64,000 nt of DNA from Pollutimonas subterranea (GCF_002849655.1 NZ_PDNW01000011.1:96607-160606); one strand, 5' to 3'; counted from the first letter of the stretch, positions 27,206-35,338 are shown. Made by a program: numbers and translations. Notes: generated by a model not told the origin, from the letters alone.

Positions 27206-27220
27206 GTTCATATATTGAAC
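27206..27220. promoter_or_regulatory. candidate IclR operator 3, perfect palindrome
   Basis: GTTCA-TATAT-TGAAC, a perfect 5-5-5 inverted repeat. Its left half and core match the minus strand of operator 1. It lies 136 bases before the thiolase start. Confidence 0.5.
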
Positions 27221-27341
27221 TATCAGCTTACGAAGCAAAGTTATTAAGCGCTCGCGCGCGTCCTTTGGCATTGAGCTGCAGGGACGCATTATCGAAGAGC
27301 TCGCACACCGTTTATGCGGTGTAAACCTATCGACGGGGAAT

Positions 27342-28532
27342 GTGGCAGTGGAAAATAGATCAGAAAAGGTCGATACCAGCACATCGAATATTTCGGCCGT
27401 GGTCGGCATCGGTCATACGGATTGGGTCGAAGATTACAAAAGGGTGCGTAACGGCGAAAAGCCTTACGACTCATACGGCTATGCAACGTTGGCATTTAAT
27501 CGTGCATTGCAAGACGCTGGTATTTCACGTGACGAAGTTGACGGCTTGATTGTCGGTCCGACGACCGCCTACGAGCGGATGGGAGAGATTCTTAACATTG
27601 ATCCCAGGTGGGGTGGGCAGGCAGACGCCGTGCAATCGGTATTCCAGGCTGTTTTGGCCATCAAGTCCGGAATGGCAGAGGTCGTGGCCCTCGTATATGG
27701 AAACGATCAACGTTCAGCTGCCGTCCAATACGGCGGGCCGGAGGCTATGGGGGGTGGTTCGTTCTTGTCATACGTCTATCACAGCCCGTGGGGATTGACG
27801 TCGCAAGGTGCGCTCTATGCCTTGATGTTTCAGCGCTATAAAGAATTATGTGGTGTGACAGACAGGGATCTGGGACAGGTTGCCGTTGGGCAGCGTCAAT
27901 GGGCAAACCTGAATCCGAATGCCCTGATGCAAAACAAGTCCTTGACGATCGACGAATACCTTGCGAGCAACTACATCGCCGCGCCGCTACGCATGAATGA
28001 CTACTGTCTGATTAATGACGGTGGTGTCGCGCTTATTATCATGTCGGCAGAACGCGCAAAGCGTTGTAAACAGCAGCCGGTCTATATCAACGGTTTGGGG
28101 CGTTCCGATCTTAATCATCATGCCACCAGTCTTGGGCCGAGGTTGATCGATTTTTATCGACCGGCGCAATTGAACGCGGCCGAACAAGTGTATGCAGCTG
28201 CCGGCGTCGGACCCAAGGATATCAATGCACTGCTCGTATATGACAGCTTCAGCCCGCATATATTCTTCGTACTCGAGGGCTTTGGATATTGTGGGCAGGG
28301 CGCTGCGGCAGAGTTCATTGCCGAGAAAGGAATTGGCGTGGGCGGCGGACTTCCGATCAATACGCACGGTGGGCACTTGTCTGAATCCTACATGCAGGGG
28401 TGGAGCCATCAGATAGAGGCGGTGCGTCAATTGCGCGGCGGCCTGGGCGCCAGGCAAGTGGCAAATTGCCGACATGTGCAATATGTGTCGGATGTCGCCG
28501 GCAAGGCCATGTCCATAATTTATGGTGTTTAA
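27342..28532 (+). CDS. thiolase-fold protein (lipid-transfer/BbsB type)
   Basis: 396 residues beginning at a GTG (27342), preceded by GGGGA; GTG 27348 is possible. Seen are AVVGIGHTDW, AFNRALQDAGISRDEVDGLI, QSVFQAVLAIKSGMAEVVALVYG, YDSFSPHIFFVLEGFGYCGQG and INTHGGHLSESYMQG, the last carrying the thiolase His. The Cys seen in classical thiolases in the first block is not obvious: the position reads QADAVQSVFQ. In this branch (SCP2-like/BbsB) the partner DUF35 protein, here the next gene, is part of the enzyme. It would cleave a beta-ketoacyl-CoA, releasing succinyl-CoA or acetyl-CoA. Confidence 0.82.
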   Translation: MAVENRSEKVDTSTSNISAVVGIGHTDWVEDYKRVRNGEKPYDSYGYATLAFNRALQDAGISRDEVDGLIVGPTTAYERMGEILNIDPRWGGQADAVQSVFQAVLAIKSGMAEVVALVYGNDQRSAAVQYGGPEAMGGGSFLSYVYHSPWGLTSQGALYALMFQRYKELCGVTDRDLGQVAVGQRQWANLNPNALMQNKSLTIDEYLASNYIAAPLRMNDYCLINDGGVALIIMSAERAKRCKQQPVYINGLGRSDLNHHATSLGPRLIDFYRPAQLNAAEQVYAAAGVGPKDINALLVYDSFSPHIFFVLEGFGYCGQGAAAEFIAEKGIGVGGGLPINTHGGHLSESYMQGWSHQIEAVRQLRGGLGARQVANCRHVQYVSDVAGKAMSIIYGV

Positions 28533-28546
28533 GGGGAATCAGCATT

Positions 28547-28939
28547 ATGAGCAAGTCGCCGCGTTATTACTCCATGTATGACAAACCCATGTGGGACAGC
28601 ATCGCCGAAGGCCGGATGAAACTCCAGCGTTGTCCGGAATCGGGTGTTTTTCGCTATCCGCCGGGGCCGGCATGCCCGGTATCGCTGAGCATGGAGTACG
28701 AGTGGGCGCCTATTTCAGGTCGCGCAAAAATCATTTCGTGGACTGTGTTTCATCGTCAGTATCTGCCCGCCTATCCCGCGCCGCATCTGGTTGTGGCTGT
28801 TCAGCTTGAAGAAGGGCCGATCATGGTCAGTTACATGGATCATGAAAACGTGGACAAGGTCGCACTCGATGCACCGGTGAATATGGTGTATACCGATCAT
28901 CCGGACGGCTATCGAGTAAACAAATTTGTGCTTGCATAA
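28547..28939 (+). CDS. DUF35/OB-fold partner of the thiolase (BbsA-like)
   Basis: 130 residues from MSKSPRYYSMYDKPMWDSI (AAGGGGA upstream). An N-terminal helix and rubredoxin-like zinc ribbon, then an OB fold (GRAKIISWTVFHRQYLPAYP, APHLVVAVQLEEG). The ribbon normally has two Cys pairs (CxxC...CxxC); here only one Cys of each remains, in RCPESG and ACPVS, so zinc binding may be lost. Such proteins form complexes with thiolases and bind the acyl-CoA. The gene is 14 bp after the thiolase. Its end is 16 bp before the right-hand repeat. Confidence 0.85.
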   Translation: MSKSPRYYSMYDKPMWDSIAEGRMKLQRCPESGVFRYPPGPACPVSLSMEYEWAPISGRAKIISWTVFHRQYLPAYPAPHLVVAVQLEEGPIMVSYMDHENVDKVALDAPVNMVYTDHPDGYRVNKFVLA

Positions 28940-28955
28940 TTCCCGCATATTAGGA

Positions 28956-29086
28956 ATATGCCCGGCGTATTCTGCGCAGGCGAGATGCTGGATTGGGAGG
29001 CCCCGACCGGCGGCTATTTATTGACGGCTTGCTTTGCGAGCGGCCGAATGGCGGGGCGGGGCGTGTTGCGGTGGTTGGGGCTGTAG
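28956..29086 (+). repeat. direct repeat, right copy: displaced flavoprotein 3' end
   Basis: 131 bases matching 15283-15413 in the same direction, 8 mismatches. It encodes, in the plus strand, a second version of the last 43 codons of the flavoprotein with its stop, but has no 5' part. The single changes fall on third codon positions, as between two alleles of one gene. It overlaps the response regulator's 3' end on the other strand. Confidence 0.92.
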
Positions 29087-30018
29087 AGCGTTTCTATTGG
29101 CATATCGGCAGCTCCGCCACGCAGGCACGACCATACGTTCACCGCGGCTGAGCGTGTTTCCACTCCCAGTTTCTCGAAAATATGTTCCAGGTGCTTGTTT
29201 ACCGTGCGCGGGCTTCGATCCAGGATGTCTCCAATGTCGCGGTTGGTTTTGCCCTTGGCCAGCCAGGAAAGCACCTCTATCTCACGCGGCGTCAGCGCGG
29301 CGCTGGCGAGGCGGTCCGGCAGCATATCCAGGCTATTCTTTGATTCAATCAGCAGCATGGTTTCGTTTACGCCTGCGGCACCCATATTGCGCACCACCAA
29401 GCTTCTGGCCGTGGGCTGATCGGTGATGCTTATTGTCACCGTGCCCGGTTCTTTAGACCACCATGCGCTCGGTATCGTGGTCGACTCCGGCTCAATGCCG
29501 TAGTGCATGAGTAGTTCAATCGCGTAGGACGACTTCCATGAAACGATCCCTTCATCGTTGATCATGATCACGCCAAGTCCGTAGGCATTGATCGCAACCT
29601 GAGCGGACTGGAAAGCCCGTGCATTGCCAAGATGTGTGTGCAGGCGTGCAAGGACCTCTGAAGCGTCTACCGGCTTCACTACATAATCCACACCTCCACA
29701 AGCAAAGCCTTCGAGTACATGTGCTGTCTCGGAAAGTCCGGTCATGAAGATTACAGGAAGATGTCGCGTGGCGGGGTCAGCCTTGATTCGGCGGCAGGTG
29801 TCGAATCCCGATATGCCAGGCATCATCGCATCCAATAGAATGGCATCCGGCATAACTCGCGCGAGTCGTTGCAACGCCGTATATCCATCACACGCGACGA
29901 GGACTATATAGCCTGCCGCTTCCAGCGTTTCATACAGCGCGCCCAGGCTGGCTGGCACATCGTCGACAACAAGCACTATCAGGCGACCTTCTGGATTGTC
30001 AGGAAGAGGATAGGTCAT
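29014..30018 (-). CDS. LuxR-type response regulator
   Basis: 334 residues; start at 30018 has GGAG at 7 bases, while the ATG at 30024 is too close to it. N-terminal receiver ([16 protein letters not shown], phospho-acceptor Asp in [11 protein letters not shown], Lys in DYVVKPVD), a PAS-like middle ([22 protein letters not shown]), and LuxR HTH ([47 protein letters not shown]). The 5' end overlaps the end of the hybrid kinase, so the two form one system. The last 24 codons run antisense through the flavoprotein repeat and look unlike family sequence. Confidence 0.9.
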   Translation of the reverse strand: MTYPLPDNPEGRLIVLVVDDVPASLGALYETLEAAGYIVLVACDGYTALQRLARVMPDAILLDAMMPGISGFDTCRRIKADPATRHLPVIFMTGLSETAHVLEGFACGGVDYVVKPVDASEVLARLHTHLGNARAFQSAQVAINAYGLGVIMINDEGIVSWKSSYAIELLMHYGIEPESTTIPSAWWSKEPGTVTISITDQPTARSLVVRNMGAAGVNETMLLIESKNSLDMLPDRLASAALTPREIEVLSWLAKGKTNRDIGDILDRSPRTVNKHLEHIFEKLGVETRSAAVNVWSCLRGGAADMPIETLYSPNHRNTPRPAIRPLAKQAVNK

Positions 30019-33000
30019 GCTCATTCTCCATTAAGGCGTGCTCCAGCGCGTTAAGCTCGAATCGATCGAGGAGCTCTTTGGCGTTCTGGCAGGATTCGGA
30101 AAGCTCAGGGTCCGTGGCGGCAATATGTTCAATCGCGCTGCAAAGGCCCCTTATGTGCCCCATGCGCGTCAGTTGTAGCAGCTCGGCCAACGTATCTTTG
30201 TGAAACGTAAGCTTCATCATCTGCGCATTGGAGGCTTGGCTCTGCGCAAAGGGATGTGCGTAGATCCATTCCAGTCCCAGTTGCTTTTGCAAGGTCTGCA
30301 TCAGCTCGGATTCCATGACTGGCTTGGCAATGATCCCTTGGCATCCCAGTTGACGGCATTTTTCGTCAGCATTCCCGAATACGCTTGCCGAGACAAAAAT
30401 GATAGGTGTCGTTACCCGATTGATGGTGCGCAGATGTCTTGCCGTTTCCCAGCCGTCGAGTCCGTCCATGCTGATGTCCAGAAGGATGGCATCTACAGAT
30501 AGCGTTTTCATGACCTCAATGCATTCTTGACCGCTGGCGGCTTCGAGAACATCAAAACCCAGGTGAGTCAGCATGTCGGTGAGCATATGTCGTTGCACGG
30601 CCTGGTCGTCGACCACGAGCAGTCTGCGCCGGACTCCAGCGTGTCCCGTGACATCGCGATGCGGCGCCTGTTCGCCGGCTTCCACTTTGATGACAGGTAA
30701 TCGGACGATGAACGAGCTGCCAATGCCTGGAGAGCTCTTGAGGGTTAAAGTACCGTCCATTAGCTGAACGAGTTTTTCAGTGATGGTAAGTCCCAGGCCG
30801 GCGCCCGGTTCGCCTCGTAAGCGCCCGACGGCGCCGCGCTCGAAAGGAAGGAAGATCCGCAGCTTATCCTGCTCTGCGACGCCAATGCCAGTGTCGGCGA
30901 CCTCCAACAATACCGAGCCTGTACTGCACTCCACGTGAAGCTTCACCCATCCTGCATCGGTGAAACGTATTGCGTTGGTGAGCAGATTGATCAAGATTTG
31001 TCGTAGCCGTTTGCTATCGACCTTCACGTAAGGCGGCATTTCTCCGCTACGGGTGTGAAGCAGCAAGAGGCCTTTAGCTTCTGCTTGGGGACGTACCATC
31101 AGCAGCAGTTCGTCGAGGAATTCGCCGAGCGAAACAGCCGCCATCTCAAGCCGTACCCGATCCGCCTCGATACGTGCCAGGTCCAGTAGCTCGTCCACCA
31201 GTCCGAGCAAGTGTTCGCCGCTGTGCTGGATTGTATGCATGGCGGCGCGCGCCGCGGGTTGCAGATGCTCGCTCCTGAGCAGGATTTGCGAGTAACCCAA
31301 GATACTGTTGAGCGGTGTGCGCAATTCATGAGATATGCCTGCGACATAGCGCGTCTTGGCCTGGTTCGCGGACTCAGCGGCTTCCTTGGCTTTTTGCAAT
31401 GCCGCATCCGTGCGTTCGTGCGCTTGTATTTCGCGCAAGAGAAGCTCGTTCTGACGATTCAGATCGTCCTGAGCCAGGCGTCGGCCTTCGCTGCCCAGCA
31501 CGATAAGCCAGCTTGATACCGCGACGATAATGAGCAATACCGCCGACAGTTTGATGAAAATTCCGCCAGTTAGCTCGCGTGCTCCGAGCGTTGTCGCAAT
31601 GGTCAGCTGATGAGCATAAAGAAGGCCCAGAGCCACGGCTCCGAGCGTGCATAGGGAAAGCATGACCACTATGTAACGGCTGACCCTGTGGCTGGCCATA
31701 TGGGTTAGTGAGGCAGGCAGTATCCTGGATAACAATTGCTGTGCCTGTTCTGCAGTTCGCGATCGCTTTTTACAGTGATCGTTACAGCGCGATTCGAGCG
31801 TGCAGCATAGCGAGCAAATCGTTGATTCGTAAGCAGGACAGTGCGCCATATCTTCCGACTCAAAACTGTTTTCGCAAACCGAACATGCAATCATACGTCC
31901 CGGCTCACCGGCGGCCATTGGTTCTCGTGCCAGATAGTAGCGGCCCCCAGTCAGCCATGCCAGCAAAGGCGAGAGCAGAAAGGATACGACCATGGTGATG
32001 AACGGTGAAAATGCGGCGAGCTCCGTTCCGAACAACCCTGAAAAAGCGGCAATGCCGGCCGTTGCGGCCATAATCATCGTCCCCAGTCCTACGGGATTGA
32101 TGTCATATAGATGTGCGCGTTTGAATTCGATGCCTCTTGGGCTTAGACCGAGGGGCTTGTTTATCATCAGGTCCGCCACCAGGGTACTGACCCAGGCGAC
32201 GGCAACATTGCTGTAGAAGCCCAGTACATTTTCCAGCGCCTCGAACACCCCAAGGCTCATTAGCAGCAAGGCCAGCAAACAATTGAAGACCAGCCAGACG
32301 ACTCTTCCGGGATGGCTATGAGTTAAGCGCGCGAAAAAATTCGACCAGGCCAGGGAGCCCGCATAGGCGTTGACCAGATTTATCTTGACTTGGGAAACAA
32401 GAATAAAGATCAGGGTTATGCCGAGAATCCATCCTGGATCGCTGAACGCAAACGAAAAGCCCAGGAGATACATCTGCGTCGGTTCCAGCGCGTCGGTTGC
32501 GGGCGCGCCCGACGCGAGCACCAGGTGTGCCAGGAAGGCGCCTCCCAGCATTTTCAGGGCCCCTGGTACGATCCATCCCGGTCCCGCCAATATAACGGCC
32601 GTCCACCATTTTCTCCGGGTGGCCGTAGTCCGTTCGGGAAGGAATCGCAGAAAGTCGACTTGCTCTCCAATTTGCGCAACGAGAGAAAAGGCGGCCGTGG
32701 CCGCTAGTCCAAACATGACCGGATCGAACTGACTGCTTTTTGAAGTTGAACCGACAAACTGCGTAAATGCCGAATAGGCTTCTGGCTGTTTCCACAGAAT
32801 GGCGGCATAGGGAGTTATCAGCAAGGCCACCCATAAGGGCTGGCTCCAGACCTGCAGGCGGGAAATCAGGGTGACCCCGCGCGCAACGAACGGCACGATA
32901 ACCAGCGCACAAATGACGTACCAGACACCCAATGGCCAGGGGATCCACATTTGCAAGGCTACGGCCATAATAGCCGCCTCGAGCGCATAGAAAATGATCG

Positions 33001-33373
33001 TGAAGCTTGCATAAACCAGCGAACTGATCGTAGAGCCCATGTATCCGAAGCCGGCGCCACGTGTCAGCAGGTCCATGTCTATGTTGTAGTGCGCGGAGTA
33101 GTAACTGATAGGAAGACCCGTCAGGAACGTAATAAGAGCCACGACCAGAATGGCCCAGAGCGCGTTGGAAAAACCATAACTCAATGCCATGGCTGCGCCT
33201 ATCGCCTCGAGTGCGAGGAAGGACGCAGCACCGATCGCCGTGTTGCCGACACGCCATTCGGACCATTTGCGAAAGCTCCGCGGCGTATAACGCAACGCAT
33301 AATCTTCTATTGATTCATTGGCGACCCATCGGTTGTATTCGCGTCGAATACGGAAGATTTTCTGTGGAGTCAT
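29999..33373 (-). CDS. NCS1-permease-fused hybrid histidine kinase
   Basis: 1124 residues. Residues 1 to about 485 form a whole permease of the nucleobase:cation symporter-1 kind (about 12 membrane segments; ALRYTPRSFRKWSEWRVGNTA then GAASFLALEAIGAAMAL). Residues about 493-533 are a Cys-rich patch (CSVCENSF, CPAYESTICSLCC, CNDHCKK) that could bind zinc or another metal. Two further membrane segments (565-625) lead to a coiled coil, HisKA (AGISHELRTPLNSILGYS, His near 681), HATPase (NLLTNAIRF; GAGLGLTI), and a receiver (LLVVDDQ; Asp in LLDISMDG near 965). The C-terminal 75 residues are helical and may be an Hpt-like or dimer part. The transporter part probably acts as the sensor of an amide or nucleobase-like compound. 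Divergent from fmdA. Confidence 0.88.
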   Translation of the reverse strand: MTPQKIFRIRREYNRWVANESIEDYALRYTPRSFRKWSEWRVGNTAIGAASFLALEAIGAAMALSYGFSNALWAILVVALITFLTGLPISYYSAHYNIDMDLLTRGAGFGYMGSTISSLVYASFTIIFYALEAAIMAVALQMWIPWPLGVWYVICALVIVPFVARGVTLISRLQVWSQPLWVALLITPYAAILWKQPEAYSAFTQFVGSTSKSSQFDPVMFGLAATAAFSLVAQIGEQVDFLRFLPERTTATRRKWWTAVILAGPGWIVPGALKMLGGAFLAHLVLASGAPATDALEPTQMYLLGFSFAFSDPGWILGITLIFILVSQVKINLVNAYAGSLAWSNFFARLTHSHPGRVVWLVFNCLLALLLMSLGVFEALENVLGFYSNVAVAWVSTLVADLMINKPLGLSPRGIEFKRAHLYDINPVGLGTMIMAATAGIAAFSGLFGTELAAFSPFITMVVSFLLSPLLAWLTGGRYYLAREPMAAGEPGRMIACSVCENSFESEDMAHCPAYESTICSLCCTLESRCNDHCKKRSRTAEQAQQLLSRILPASLTHMASHRVSRYIVVMLSLCTLGAVALGLLYAHQLTIATTLGARELTGGIFIKLSAVLLIIVAVSSWLIVLGSEGRRLAQDDLNRQNELLLREIQAHERTDAALQKAKEAAESANQAKTRYVAGISHELRTPLNSILGYSQILLRSEHLQPAARAAMHTIQHSGEHLLGLVDELLDLARIEADRVRLEMAAVSLGEFLDELLLMVRPQAEAKGLLLLHTRSGEMPPYVKVDSKRLRQILINLLTNAIRFTDAGWVKLHVECSTGSVLLEVADTGIGVAEQDKLRIFLPFERGAVGRLRGEPGAGLGLTITEKLVQLMDGTLTLKSSPGIGSSFIVRLPVIKVEAGEQAPHRDVTGHAGVRRRLLVVDDQAVQRHMLTDMLTHLGFDVLEAASGQECIEVMKTLSVDAILLDISMDGLDGWETARHLRTINRVTTPIIFVSASVFGNADEKCRQLGCQGIIAKPVMESELMQTLQKQLGLEWIYAHPFAQSQASNAQMMKLTFHKDTLAELLQLTRMGHIRGLCSAIEHIAATDPELSESCQNAKELLDRFELNALEHALMENEHDLSSS

Positions 33374-33424
33374 TGGCTGCGCATTGAATATGAGCTTATT
33401 CTATCGGCCGCTTGCAGATGCATA

Positions 33425-33447
33425 TTGACACTCTTGAAGAGTGTCAA
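33425..33447. promoter_or_regulatory. 23-bp perfect palindrome upstream of fmdA
   Basis: TTGACACTCTT-G-AAGAGTGTCAA, 11-base arms around one base. It lies 52 bases from the hybrid kinase start and 246 from fmdA. Its size suits a dimeric LuxR-type regulator; it could alternatively be a cruciform or terminator-like element without a T-run. Confidence 0.55.
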
Positions 33448-33530
33448 ATCCGCAAAGCCAAATTACCCGAATTGAAATTTTTGCGCAAGGCGATTTACCC
33501 TTGGCGTATCCCTCGCGGTCAGTGTGTTTG

Positions 33531-33546
33531 TACGTTAATTAACGTA
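33531..33546. promoter_or_regulatory. 16-bp perfect palindrome upstream of fmdA
   Basis: TACGTTAATTAACGTA, a perfect 8+8 palindrome 147 bases before fmdA. Candidate second operator in the divergent gap 33374-33692, which holds no convincing gene. Confidence 0.5.
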
Positions 33547-33692
33547 TTGGAGTTAAAGGGCCGCGCCTACATGATTCCCCTCAGGAAGCTCGGCATCCGG
33601 CCAGCTTGCAGCGGTACAAACCTTGGCCGGCCAGTGAACGTTGGAAGCTCCGAGTTCCATCCATATAAACGTAGATTCGAGAGGAAATCACG

Positions 33693-34922
33693 ATGGCCGA
33701 AACTCTGATAAAAGTCGATTTAGACCAATCGCCCTATGAAAACGAGAACATCCACAATCGCTGGCATCCCGACATTCCAATGGCAACATGGGTCAAGCCG
33801 GGCGACGACTTCATTCTTGAAACATATGACTGGACCGGCGGATACATCAAGAACAACGATAGTGCCGATGATGTCCGCGATATCGATCTCACGATCGTTC
33901 ACTTTCTTACGGGGCCTGTGGGCGTGCGCGGCGCCGAGCCAGGTGACTTGCTGGTCGTCGAGCTCCTCGATATAGGCGCTAAGTCGGACTCAATGTGGGG
34001 CTTCAATGGGTTCTTCTCGAAGAAGAACGGCGGCGGATTTTTGACAGATCATTTCCCGGAGGCGCAAAAGTCTATTTGGGACTTCAAGGGGATGTTCACC
34101 TCGTCGCGCCATATCCCCGGCGTCAGCTTCGCGGGCCTGATTCATCCCGGTCTGATAGGGTGCTTGCCGGATCCCAAGATGCTGGCGGACTGGAACGAAC
34201 GCGAGGTCGGGCTTATCGCGACAGAGCCGAATCGCGTACCTCCATTGGCCAACGCGCCATTCGAGAAGACGGCCCACATGGGCAAGTTGACCGGGGCGCA
34301 GAGGGACAAAGCAGCTGCGGAAGGGGCACGCACCGTTCCTCCGCGGGAACATGGTGGCAACTGCGATATCAAAGACCTGTCACGAGGATCAAAGATCTAT
34401 TTTCCAGTTTATGTCGATGGGGCGGGTTTGTCGGTGGGCGACTTGCACTTCAGCCAGGGTGACGGCGAGATTACCTTTTGCGGCGCCATTGAAATGGCGG
34501 GCTGGGTTCACATGAGGGTGTCGGTGATCAAGGGCGGCATGGCCGCATACGGTATCAAGAATCCCATTTTCAAACCCAGTCCGATCACGCCGCACTATAA
34601 CGACTACCTCATCTTTGAAGGAATTTCTGTCGATGAACAAGGCAAGCAGCACTACCTTGATGTGAACGTGGCCTATCGACAGGCTTGCTTGAATGCCATT
34701 GAATATATGACCAAGTTCGGCTATAGCCGGGCCCAGGCGTATTCAATTCTTGGAACGGCTCCGGTCCAGGGGCATATCAGCGGCGTTGTCGATATTCCCA
34801 ACTCATGCGCAACGTTGTGGTTGCCAACACAGATATTTGATTTTGATATCAATCCCGGATCCGCAGGTCCCGTGGTGCAGAAGTTCGAAAGCGCGGACAT
34901 GCCTCTTTCACCCGATCTTTAA
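33693..34922 (+). CDS. fmdA: formamidase
   Basis: 409 residues, start preceded by GAGGAAA. FmdA/AmdA-family: KVDLDQSPYENENIHNRWHPDIP, ETYDWTGGYIKNNDSADDV, PGDLLVVELLDIG, EHGGNCDIKDLSRGSKIYFPV and FCGAIEMAGWV, full usual length. It hydrolyses formamide to formate and ammonia, and shares its fold with acetamidase/formamidases of Methylophilus. It starts an fmdA-fmdB-amiS cluster, and the divergent permease-kinase is probably its regulator. Confidence 0.95.
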   Translation: MAETLIKVDLDQSPYENENIHNRWHPDIPMATWVKPGDDFILETYDWTGGYIKNNDSADDVRDIDLTIVHFLTGPVGVRGAEPGDLLVVELLDIGAKSDSMWGFNGFFSKKNGGGFLTDHFPEAQKSIWDFKGMFTSSRHIPGVSFAGLIHPGLIGCLPDPKMLADWNEREVGLIATEPNRVPPLANAPFEKTAHMGKLTGAQRDKAAAEGARTVPPREHGGNCDIKDLSRGSKIYFPVYVDGAGLSVGDLHFSQGDGEITFCGAIEMAGWVHMRVSVIKGGMAAYGIKNPIFKPSPITPHYNDYLIFEGISVDEQGKQHYLDVNVAYRQACLNAIEYMTKFGYSRAQAYSILGTAPVQGHISGVVDIPNSCATLWLPTQIFDFDINPGSAGPVVQKFESADMPLSPDL

Positions 34923-34934
34923 CAGAGGACGACC

Positions 34935-35276
34935 ATGCCCACATACGATTACGTTTGCAACAAGTGCGGTCCCTTCGAAGCGTTTAGCAGTATTGCTGCG
35001 CGTGATGCCGTTGTGGGCTGCCCGTTTTGCGCTTCTCCGTCATTGCGGCTTCTTCTTAATGCGCCCCGGCTGGCGATTATGAAAGGAGGGAGACGTCATG
35101 CCATGGCGGTCAACGAGAAAGCATCGCACGAGCCGGTAAATTCCAAGGCCTACACCAGTAAGCCGCACCCTTTCGGGTGTGGGTGCTGCGCTTCGGCCAC
35201 GGTCAAGTCGGCCTCGGGCAGTACCGGCGAGACACGGTCCTTTCCTGATAAACGGCCCTGGATGATCAGTCACTAA
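34935..35276 (+). CDS. fmdB: FmdB zinc-ribbon regulatory protein
   Basis: 113 residues, 12 bp after fmdA. The N-terminus is the FmdB/CxxC zinc ribbon: MPTYDYVCNKCGPFEAF and GCPFCASPSL, with four Cys for one zinc. The rest is low-complexity with a Cys-rich FGCGCC patch. FmdB was proposed as a regulator of formamidase in Methylophilus; its true role (regulator, metal or assembly factor) is not established. Confidence 0.88.
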   Translation: MPTYDYVCNKCGPFEAFSSIAARDAVVGCPFCASPSLRLLLNAPRLAIMKGGRRHAMAVNEKASHEPVNSKAYTSKPHPFGCGCCASATVKSASGSTGETRSFPDKRPWMISH

Positions 35277-35303
35277 AGCCCATCTAAGGGCGGTGCTTTT
35301 AAG

Positions 35304-35338
35304 CATGCCGGCGAGGCTGATCCTTTCTCGCCGGTATG
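35304..35338 (+). terminator. hairpin between fmdB and amiS
   Basis: Twelve-base arms CATGCCGGCGAG and CTCGCCGGTATG around 11 bases, one G-T pair. There is no T-run after it, so it is more likely an RNA processing or partial-termination site than a classical terminator. Confidence 0.4.

Larger units (their letters stand above)
27036..27341. promoter_or_regulatory. AT-rich control region with two candidate IclR sites
   Basis: 306 bases with no gene, clearly richer in A and T than the coding DNA around it. It holds candidate sites at 27120-27136 and 27206-27220, and most likely the promoter of the thiolase-DUF35 pair. No terminator hairpin was recognised after the dehydrogenase. Confidence 0.5.

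Noticed and set aside
15414..28955. A tyrosine or serine integrase that would explain the 131-bp island repeat
   Set aside because: Every gene in the island was read and none is a recombinase, so a self-mobile element is not claimed.
33412..33708. 98-codon plus-strand frame before fmdA
   Set aside because: It runs through both palindromes and into the start of fmdA, has no ribosome site or domain, and is best seen as non-coding control DNA.
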